Shown here piece by piece: positions 9,680 to 17,059 of a DNA stretch of 64,000 bases; position 1 is the first letter of the stretch, and every line of letters begins with the position of its first letter. Origin of the DNA: Streptomyces hyderabadensis (GTDB lineage Bacteria; Actinomycetota; Actinomycetes; Streptomycetales; Streptomycetaceae); contig NZ_JAIOJZ010000023.1 of assembly GCF_020404845.1 (NCBI RefSeq), forward strand, positions 60,084 through 124,083, given 5' to 3'. The position numbers were made by a program, and so were the translations under genes. A model generated the notes under the pieces. It was not told the DNA's origin, ran no database searches, and saw nothing but the letters and a program-made list of their open reading frames with translations.

Positions 9680-10471
9680 ATGGGTCTGTTCAGTTCTCTT
9701 CGTGACATCTTCTCCGGCTCCACGACGTACAACGTCCTGGAAGGCGCCCCGGCACTCACCCCCGCGCAGGACCGCGGCCTGGCTCTCGGCGCCATGTACG
9801 CGGTCGAGGGCCACCTGCCGATCAACGCCCTCACCATGGAGGCCGACGCCCGCACCGCGGCGAAGCTGGCGAAGGGCGCGTGGGACACCGCCGACGCGGC
9901 GGCGGCGCGAGGCACGTACCGCTACCTGCTGGGCGGCGGGCACGACGGGGCCTACCAGCTGCTGCTGCCGTACCTGGAGGCGTACCTGGCGGTGGCCCCC
10001 ACCCGCAAGCGTGCGCTGCTCAAGGAGCCGCACGAGCGCGCCCTGCGCGAGCTGCCGGAACTCGCCGCGAGCCACGGCCTCGACCCGGCGCGGCTGCGCA
10101 ACCAGTTCGTCAACGGCGCCTACTACTACGGAAACCTCGTCACCTACGGCACCCCTGAGCCGCTGCCGCGCAGCATCGTCGGGTGGGACGCCGCCCGCGT
10201 CGTCCACGTCAGCCGCATCTTCGTGGACGCGGGATTCGTCGCTCCGGACGAGGCATGGACGGCGATCGAGCAGGCGGTGGGGCTGGCCCGGTCCGAGTAC
10301 CGGTCCTGGGAGGAGTACGAGTCCGCGTTCCGCACCGGGCGGCTGCTGTGGCAGATGGAGGAAAAGCGCTTCGACCAGACCAGGGCCACGGACGACGTGG
10401 CGAAGTTCGAACGGGCGGCCAAGGACCTGCTGACCGACGAGGCCAGTCCCTGGAAGCGACTCGCCTGGTAA
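9680..10471 (+). CDS. DUF1266-domain protein
   Basis: The 263-aa soluble protein has DUF1266 character: an N-terminal NVLEGAPALTPAQDRGLALGAMYAV segment, helical repeats, and a C-terminal WDAARVVHVSRIFVDAGFV...DEAWTAIEQAV region with the conserved YRSWEEYESAFRTGR motif near residues 205-220. ATG 9680 begins a clear family-like start, MGLFSSLRDIF. No catalytic residues are evident; DUF1266 proteins have no established activity. It is 53 bases upstream of the HSP90-like gene and is the first member of a four-gene same-strand set whose later members are translationally coupled. It may therefore be a client or co-factor of that chaperone-kinase module (inference). Confidence 0.8.
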   Translation: MGLFSSLRDIFSGSTTYNVLEGAPALTPAQDRGLALGAMYAVEGHLPINALTMEADARTAAKLAKGAWDTADAAAARGTYRYLLGGGHDGAYQLLLPYLEAYLAVAPTRKRALLKEPHERALRELPELAASHGLDPARLRNQFVNGAYYYGNLVTYGTPEPLPRSIVGWDAARVVHVSRIFVDAGFVAPDEAWTAIEQAVGLARSEYRSWEEYESAFRTGRLLWQMEEKRFDQTRATDDVAKFERAAKDLLTDEASPWKRLAW

Positions 10472-10524
10472 CCGAGCACCCCCCACCCCACCCGTATCCC
10501 CCGGAAAGATCCCCGCAAGCTGCC

Positions 10525-12354
10525 ATGTCCCGGACGCACACCTTCCAGGTCGATCTGCGTGGCCTCGTCGACCTCCTCTCGCGGCACCTGTACTCCAGCC
10601 CCAGGGTCTACCTGCGCGAGCTGCTGCAAAATGCGGTCGACGCCGTCACCGCCCGCAGGGCCGCCGACCCCGGCGCCCCCGCCGCCGTACGGCTGACTAC
10701 GGCGGACGGCGGCCTGCGGGTCGAGGACAGCGGCGTCGGCCTGACCGAGGCCGAGATGCACCGGCTGCTCGCGACCATCGGCGGCAGCTCCAAGCGGGGC
10801 GGTCTGGAGGCGGCCCGCGCCGAGTTCCTCGGGCAGTTCGGCATCGGGCTGCTCGCCTGCTTCGTGGTCGCCGAGGAGATCCGCGTCGTCAGCCGCTCCG
10901 CCCGCGAGCCCGCGGCGCCGCCGGTGGAGTGGACCGCCCGTGAGGACGGCTCGTACACCGTCCGTACGCTGCCCGACAGCGCCCGCACCGAACCCGGCAC
11001 CACCGTGCAGCTGACCGCGCGGGCCGACGCGGACGAGTGGCTCACCTCCGGGCGGGTCACCGAACTCGCCCGCCACTACGGCTCGCTGCTGCCCCACGAC
11101 ATCCGGGTGGACGGCCGGCCGGTCACCGCCCGCCCGGCCGTGTGGGAGCGCGCGTACCCGAGCCCGGCCGCCCGGCGGGCCGCACTCGCCGAGCACTGCC
11201 GGACCACGCTCGGCTTCACCCCGCTGGACAGCGTCGAGCTGGACATCCCGCTGGCCGGCCTGCGCGGCGTGGCGTACGTGCTGCCCGACGCGGTGAGCCC
11301 GGCACAGCGCGGCGCCCACCGGGTGCACCTCAAGGGCATGCTGCTGACCGAGCGGGCCGACGGGCTGCTGCCGGACTGGGCGTTCTTCGTGCGCTGCGTC
11401 CTGGACAGCGACAGCCTGCGCCCCACGGCGTCCCGCGAGAGCCTGTACGAGGACGAGACCCTGGCCGCCGTGCGGGACGCGCTCGGCACCCGGTTGCGCG
11501 ACTGGCTCACCTCCCTCGCCGCCGGCGACCAGGAACGGCTCACCCGGTTCCTGGCCGTGCACCACACCGGGGTGCGCTCGCTCGCCCGGCACGACCGGGA
11601 GCTGCTCACCGTGATGCTGCCGTGGCTGCCGTTCGAGACGACCGACGGCCGGCTGTCGCTGGAGGAGTTCGCACGCCGCCACCCGGCCGTGCACTTCACA
11701 CGCACCGCCGAGGAGTTCCGCCAGATCGCCGCGATCGCCGCAGCGCAGGGCATCGGCGTCGTCAACGGCGGCTACACGTACGACACCGAGCTGGTCGAAC
11801 TGCTGCCGACGGTGCACCCGGGCACCACGGTCGCCGAACTCGACCCCGACACCGTCACCGCCCACCTCGACCCGGTCGACGCAGCCGAGGAACTGGCGCT
11901 CGCGGGCTTCCTGGCCACGGCGCGCGCCACGCTCGCGCCCCTCGACTGCGACGTGGTCCTGCGCACCTTCCGGCCCGTCACCGTGCCCGTCCTGTACCTC
12001 GACGGCCGCGACGCCCGGCACGAGCGGGCCAGGGCCGAGGAACAGGAGGCGTCCGACGGCCTGTGGTCGGGCATCCTCGGGGCACTGCGCGGAGCCGGCG
12101 AGCCGCGCGCCAGGCTCGTTCTCAACCACGTCAACCCACTGATCGTCAGAGCGGGTTCGCTTGCCGACCCGGAGCAGGTCCGCACCGCCGTCGAGGCCCT
12201 CTACGGGCAGGCGCTGCTCATGGCCCGCCGTCCGCTGCGCCCCACCGACTCGGCCCTGCTCAACCGCGCCTTCCTGGGGCTGCTGGACTGGGCGGTTCCC
12301 CCCACCGGCGGTGCCCCGGACCCGTCCGACCGACCCACCGGAGACACGGCATGA
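10525..12354 (+). CDS. HSP90-family (HtpG-like) ATPase
   Basis: The 609-aa protein has the GHKL ATPase head of HSP90: ELLQNAVDA (Mg/ATP Asn36), VEDSGVGLT (Asp68), TIGGSSKRG lid and GQFGIGLLACF near residues 108-118. The client-binding middle and dimerisation regions follow, with SRESLYEDE near 310. It is close to HtpG in length, but the middle and C-terminal parts diverge and there is no C-terminal MEEVD-like tail. ATG 10525 starts an HSP90-like TFQVDLRGLVDLLSRHLYS segment. Its stop overlaps the start of the next gene (ATGA at 12351-12354), so translation is coupled to the repeat protein. This is likely a specialised paralogue rather than the housekeeping chaperone. Confidence 0.9.
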   Translation: MSRTHTFQVDLRGLVDLLSRHLYSSPRVYLRELLQNAVDAVTARRAADPGAPAAVRLTTADGGLRVEDSGVGLTEAEMHRLLATIGGSSKRGGLEAARAEFLGQFGIGLLACFVVAEEIRVVSRSAREPAAPPVEWTAREDGSYTVRTLPDSARTEPGTTVQLTARADADEWLTSGRVTELARHYGSLLPHDIRVDGRPVTARPAVWERAYPSPAARRAALAEHCRTTLGFTPLDSVELDIPLAGLRGVAYVLPDAVSPAQRGAHRVHLKGMLLTERADGLLPDWAFFVRCVLDSDSLRPTASRESLYEDETLAAVRDALGTRLRDWLTSLAAGDQERLTRFLAVHHTGVRSLARHDRELLTVMLPWLPFETTDGRLSLEEFARRHPAVHFTRTAEEFRQIAAIAAAQGIGVVNGGYTYDTELVELLPTVHPGTTVAELDPDTVTAHLDPVDAAEELALAGFLATARATLAPLDCDVVLRTFRPVTVPVLYLDGRDARHERARAEEQEASDGLWSGILGALRGAGEPRARLVLNHVNPLIVRAGSLADPEQVRTAVEALYGQALLMARRPLRPTDSALLNRAFLGLLDWAVPPTGGAPDPSDRPTGDTA

Positions 12355-15300
12355 CCGCCCGCACCGTCGACGAGATCCGCAGCGACGTCTACGCCGCCGA
12401 CGACCTGCCCTACGGCTCCGCGCGCAGCGCCCACGTCGAGGCGCTCACCGACGAGGCGGCGGCCACCGGCGAACGTCCCCTCCTGGTCGAGGCGTTGTGC
12501 TGCCTCACGGACTCGTACACCTTCAGTGCCGAGAGCCACAAGTCGTTCGTGCCGTTCGCGCGACTGCTGCGGATGTGGGACGAGGATCCCGGCGACTTCG
12601 ACGAGACCGACACCGAGCGGCTCTTCTGGATGTTCAAGTGGATCACCGCCGAGGCGCGCAACCAGCCTCAGGTGCCGCTCTCCTCTCTGGAGGGGTGGCT
12701 CGCGGAGATGCGACGCCGCTACCGGGCGGCCGGCCACTCCCCCCGGGCCGTGTACTCCTGCGAGGTGTCCGTCGCCCGCCACCTGGGGGACCGGGAGCGG
12801 ATGCTGGCGGCGTACACCCGGTGGCTGGGCAGCGACCGCGACGCCATGTCCGACTGCCAGGCCTGCGAGCACGACGAGATGGGTCAGCTGACCCGGGACC
12901 TCGACGACGCGGCCTCCCTCGAACGGTGGGGTCCCGTCCTCGACGGCACCCACCACTGCAACCGGCAACCGCACGAGGTGCTCGCCTGGTCACTGCTCCC
13001 GCTGGTCCGCCTCGGCCGTCTCGACGAGGCCCGCGCCCACCATCTGCGCGGCTACCGGATGGTGCGGGGCGACGAGGCACTGGGCGCCGCCGTCGCCGCT
13101 CACATCGAGTTCTGCGCGCTGACCGGCAACGAGCCGCGCGGCCTGGAGATCCTCGCCGAGCAGTCGGCGCGCTGGGGCCACGAGGGCGATCCGCTGGCCC
13201 GGCTGCACTGGCTGGAGGCGGTCGCCCTGCTGGCCCGCCGCCTGGTCGACCACGGCCACGCGGAGCGGCCGGTGCCCGGACCGGACGGCTCCGAGTGGAC
13301 CGCGGCCCGGCTGCGCGCCCACGTCACCGACGAGGCCTACGACCTCGCGGCCCGCTTCGACACCCGCAACGGCAACCGGCACATCTCCGACTGCACCCAC
13401 CGCCGCATCACCGCCGAACCACTCCTCGCCGCCCTGCCGCTGGGCCTGCGCACGGAGATCATCGCGCGTCCGGCTCCCGGTCCGGTCCAGGCCTCCGGGA
13501 CCGTGCCGGGCCCGGGGGGACGTGCCACGGACGACGTCGGGAAGGATACGGACGAGCTCGTCGCCGAGGCGCGGCACCGCAGTGAGCTGGCCCACCCGGC
13601 GGCGTGGCAGGCGTGGGACGCCGCCGAGCGGGCCGGCGCCCGGCTGTCCGACGCCGACCAGGGGGATGCCCTGGAGGCTCGCGCCGCCCTGCGCGCCCGT
13701 GAGTCCGGGCCCGGAAGCCTGCACGAACTGCTCACCGCGGCCGCCGACGCGCACGAACGGGCGGGGCACCCCGGCAAGGCCCTGCTGGCACGGGCCCGCG
13801 CGGTCCTCGGTTCCGGCATCCAGGAGGACGGCGAGGTGCCGGCCGCCGCGCTCGCCCCGCTGGCCGAGCTGCACGACCGGCTCCTGTCCCTGCACGCCGC
13901 CGGGCGGGCGACCACCGAGCAGGTGGCGACGGTGCGGCTGCTCCACGCCCGCGTCCGGACGTCACTGCTCGACTCCGCAACCGGAACGCCCGACGGCGGC
14001 GAAGTGCCTCACGGCGCAGCGCCCGACGGTGGCGAAGAGCCCTGCGACGAAGCCGCCGCGGCCGCCCGTGACGCCGAAGCCGTCGCTCTCGAATCCGAGT
14101 TGGAGCGACTCGTCTTCTTCGTGCAGCAGCACATCGACGCGGCCTCCGCGTACACGGCGCTGGCCGGAGCCAGGGAGCTGCAGGCGCGGCTCGTCGGGCG
14201 ACGGGCCACGACGCGCGCGATCTCGATGTGGAAGGACGCGATCGCGTATCACCGCAACGCCCGCCGCCCCTGGGCGGCGACGACCGCCGAACTCGGTCTC
14301 GCCCAGGCGCTCATGGAGAACGAGGAGTTCGACGCGGCCGCCGACCTCGTGCGCGGAGTCCTGGCGGACGAAGCCCGTACGACCCTGCTCGGCGCGCGCG
14401 AGAGGTCCCGGTTCTCCTTCGTCCTCGCGCACGCGGTGCCCGGCGACGAGGGTGCCGCGCCGCTCCTCGACGCCGCGCACCAGGCCGATCTGGCCGGTGA
14501 GAGCGGGACGCTAGGGGCGCTGGCCCGGCTGCGGCTGGCCGGACTGCACTGCCGGCGGGAGGCCTACGAGGAGGCGGCGACGATCCTGGAGTCCGTGCTC
14601 CCCGATCTCGTCGCGCCCGAGCACGGGCACCGCGAGAGCGACCTGGTACAGGCCCGCGTCTGGCTCGCCGAGAGCTACACCGCGACCGATGAGCCCCGCC
14701 TGGCCGCGGAGCAGTACGCGCTCGCCGCCGACACCGTTCAGCACTGGGCGGACCAGGGACACCACGCCATCCTCACCCACCGGGCGGCCGAGGCCCTGGC
14801 GGAGTCCGGCATGCCGCGCGAGTCCGCTCGGGCCTACGGCCGGGCCGCCGCACTGTGGCGGACCGTCGGCAACGACGGAGCCCTGGTACGCGCGTTGCGG
14901 GCCCGCGCCTGGCAGGAACTCGCCGCGGGGGAACCGGCCTCGGGCGACGCCGTCATGGCGGAGGCGGTGCACGAGAACGAGCGCGCCCTGCGGGAGGCCG
15001 AAGCCGCCGGGGCCGCCGAGGCGCGGGAGGAGCTGGGCCGGGAGCTGGGGCACACCCACCATCAGCGGGCCCGCCTGGTCCTGGACTCCGTCGAAGGGCC
15101 GCCGGACGAGACCGGGGGAGAGGAAGCGCTGCGGCACCTGGAACGGGCCAGCGCCGCGTTCCTGGCCTGCGGGGCGGCCGGCCTCCCGGACCACGGCCGC
15201 ATCGAAGTCCTCGCCGCCGGCCTTGAGCTGTTCATCGGGCGGGCCGCGGCCGCGGCCGAACGCGCCCACGCCGTCACCAGGACACTGCGCGACGCCCCCG

Positions 15301-15392
15301 ACCCGGACGGGACGCTGGCGGGGCTGACCGAGGAATGCGCCGAGATCAACGAGGCCGCCCGGCAGGCCCTGAGCGAGGAGTCCGACCGATGA
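12351..15392 (+). CDS. large helical-repeat (TPR-like) protein coupled to HSP90-like gene
   Basis: The 1013-aa cytoplasmic protein is rich in Ala, Leu, Arg and Glu, and has many degenerate 34-residue-like helix pairs, for example EAYEEAATILESVLPDL, EPRLAAEQYALAADTVQHW and MPRESARAYGRAAALW around residues 740-840. No catalytic motif is visible. A low-complexity segment (about 540-570, with repeated PDGGE) separates an N-terminal half from the C-terminal repeats. Start and stop overlap both neighbours by ATGA (12351 and 15389), so HSP90-like protein, repeat protein and kinase should be made in fixed proportion. In eukaryotes TPR proteins dock on HSP90; whether that applies here is inference. 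Confidence 0.85.
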   Translation: MTARTVDEIRSDVYAADDLPYGSARSAHVEALTDEAAATGERPLLVEALCCLTDSYTFSAESHKSFVPFARLLRMWDEDPGDFDETDTERLFWMFKWITAEARNQPQVPLSSLEGWLAEMRRRYRAAGHSPRAVYSCEVSVARHLGDRERMLAAYTRWLGSDRDAMSDCQACEHDEMGQLTRDLDDAASLERWGPVLDGTHHCNRQPHEVLAWSLLPLVRLGRLDEARAHHLRGYRMVRGDEALGAAVAAHIEFCALTGNEPRGLEILAEQSARWGHEGDPLARLHWLEAVALLARRLVDHGHAERPVPGPDGSEWTAARLRAHVTDEAYDLAARFDTRNGNRHISDCTHRRITAEPLLAALPLGLRTEIIARPAPGPVQASGTVPGPGGRATDDVGKDTDELVAEARHRSELAHPAAWQAWDAAERAGARLSDADQGDALEARAALRARESGPGSLHELLTAAADAHERAGHPGKALLARARAVLGSGIQEDGEVPAAALAPLAELHDRLLSLHAAGRATTEQVATVRLLHARVRTSLLDSATGTPDGGEVPHGAAPDGGEEPCDEAAAAARDAEAVALESELERLVFFVQQHIDAASAYTALAGARELQARLVGRRATTRAISMWKDAIAYHRNARRPWAATTAELGLAQALMENEEFDAAADLVRGVLADEARTTLLGARERSRFSFVLAHAVPGDEGAAPLLDAAHQADLAGESGTLGALARLRLAGLHCRREAYEEAATILESVLPDLVAPEHGHRESDLVQARVWLAESYTATDEPRLAAEQYALAADTVQHWADQGHHAILTHRAAEALAESGMPRESARAYGRAAALWRTVGNDGALVRALRARAWQELAAGEPASGDAVMAEAVHENERALREAEAAGAAEAREELGRELGHTHHQRARLVLDSVEGPPDETGGEEALRHLERASAAFLACGAAGLPDHGRIEVLAAGLELFIGRAAAAAERAHAVTRTLRDAPDPDGTLAGLTEECAEINEAARQALSEESDR

Positions 15393-17059
15393 GCGGCGGC
15401 GGTCCACGGGTCGTCGACGGCCGCTTCGAGCTGGTGCGCCGGCTCGGGGGCGGCGGCATGGGCACCGTGTGGCGCGCCCGTGACCTGGCGCTCCACCGCG
15501 ACGTCGCCCTCAAGGAGGTACGCCCGCCGGGCGCCGACGAGGACATGGAGGGTGTCCGCACCCTGCGGGCCCGGGTGCTGAGGGAGGCCCGGGCTCTGGC
15601 CCGGGTCGAGCACCCTCATGTGGTCACCATCCACCACATCGTCGACGGTGGTGAGGGCACCTACCCGTGGCTGGTGATGGAACTGGTCACCGGCGGTTCG
15701 CTCCAGGACCGGCTGGACCGCGGCCGGATGACACCCCCGGACGCGGCCCGGCTCGGCCGGGACCTGCTGGCCGCCCTCGTCGCCGCGCACGCGCACGGCA
15801 TCGAGCACCGCGACGTCAAGCCGGCGAACGTGCTGCTGCGCCCCGACGGCCGCCCGGTCCTCACCGACTTCGGCATCGCGGCCGTCCAGGAGTCCACCCG
15901 CCTGACCGCCACCGGCTCGGTCATCGGCTCGCCGGACTACATGGCGCCGGAGCGGGTCCGGGGCCGGGCGAGCGGTCCCCCCGCCGACCTGTGGTCGCTC
16001 GGCATGCTGCTGTACGTCGCCGTCGAGGGCCGGCACCCGCTGCGCCGGGACAGCACCCTGGCGACGCTCGCCGCCGTCCTCCACGACGAGGTGCCCGAGC
16101 CCCGGTACGCGGGGCCGCTGACCGGCGTCCTGATGGCACTGCTCGTGCACGATCCGGCGGCGCGTCCCGACGCGGCGGCTCTGGACCGGCAACTGGCGCG
16201 GGCGGCCGGGGAGCTGCCCGAGCCGGTCGACCGGTCGGAGACTCCGCAACCGGGCCCCGCCGGCGGTGACTGCATCGCCGCGCCGTCCGGCACCACGTCG
16301 TACCGGATCGCCCCGCCCGGCCCGGGACCGGGCGCCGAGCCGGGCCCTGCCGACGGAGCGGGCCCTGCCGACGAGGCGCGGGACACGCCCGTACCGCTTC
16401 GGGCCGGCCCGGCGTACCGGCCCTCTCGCCGGCGTGCGGCCCTCGCCGCCTTCGGCGTCGTCAGTCTCCTCGTCTCGATCGGCATCCCCGTCGGGCTCCT
16501 GGTGCGTTCGTGGCTCCCGGACGCGGGGGACGGCGGAGCGGCACGGACCTCGGCCACCGCCACACCGGCCTCGGCGGCTCCCCGCACCGCGACGTCCCCC
16601 GAGCAGAAGAACCTGTTGACGCCGGACGGCATCCGCATGGCCATCGCCAAATTGAAGCCGGTCATGGGCACGTCCAAGGCCACCAGCTTCGTCGTCCATG
16701 CGGACTCCGTCACCGCGCAGGCCCTCGTCAAGGGCAGCACCAAGCGCTACGACCGGTTCGCCTACAAGGGCGAAGACGTCGCCGTGCGCGACGGCATGGG
16801 GGGCACGGTACTCCCGGGGACCGTCGCCACCGACCTCGAGGACATCGACTGGGACGCCGTACCGAAGCTCCTGGAGCGCGCCGAGGCCGAACTCGACGTC
16901 GAACGGCCCACCAGCCGCTACCTCATGCTGAACCCCGCGTCGACCCTCTTCCGCACCGGACCCGGCATCAGCGTGTACCTGTCGGACGACCTCGGCTCCG
17001 CCTACCTGAAGGCCGACGCGGCCGGCAAGGTCATCGAGGTCCACCCTCAGGAGCGCTGA
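15389..17059 (+). CDS. transmembrane Ser/Thr protein kinase (PknB-type)
   Basis: The 556-aa protein has a complete kinase domain (about 13-275): glycine loop LGGGGMGTVW (20-28), ATP lysine K42 in VALKEV, catalytic HRDVKPAN (140-147), DFG at 160-162, and the APE-like motif MAPERVRG. A proline/alanine-rich linker leads to one transmembrane helix (about 349-372), then an extracellular domain of about 180 residues without PASTA repeats that I cannot assign. The start overlaps the repeat-protein stop. The 3' end overlaps the oppositely oriented LAL regulator by 29 bases. The kinase may phosphorylate the HSP90-like or repeat protein, or signal envelope stress (inference from coupling). Confidence 0.92.
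   Translation: MSGGGPRVVDGRFELVRRLGGGGMGTVWRARDLALHRDVALKEVRPPGADEDMEGVRTLRARVLREARALARVEHPHVVTIHHIVDGGEGTYPWLVMELVTGGSLQDRLDRGRMTPPDAARLGRDLLAALVAAHAHGIEHRDVKPANVLLRPDGRPVLTDFGIAAVQESTRLTATGSVIGSPDYMAPERVRGRASGPPADLWSLGMLLYVAVEGRHPLRRDSTLATLAAVLHDEVPEPRYAGPLTGVLMALLVHDPAARPDAAALDRQLARAAGELPEPVDRSETPQPGPAGGDCIAAPSGTTSYRIAPPGPGPGAEPGPADGAGPADEARDTPVPLRAGPAYRPSRRRAALAAFGVVSLLVSIGIPVGLLVRSWLPDAGDGGAARTSATATPASAAPRTATSPEQKNLLTPDGIRMAIAKLKPVMGTSKATSFVVHADSVTAQALVKGSTKRYDRFAYKGEDVAVRDGMGGTVLPGTVATDLEDIDWDAVPKLLERAEAELDVERPTSRYLMLNPASTLFRTGPGISVYLSDDLGSAYLKADAAGKVIEVHPQER

Noticed and set aside
10144..12129. 661-codon minus-strand open frame opposite the HSP90-like gene
   Set aside because: Translation looks like a mirror of GC-rich codons; the HSP90 ATPase motifs are on the plus strand.
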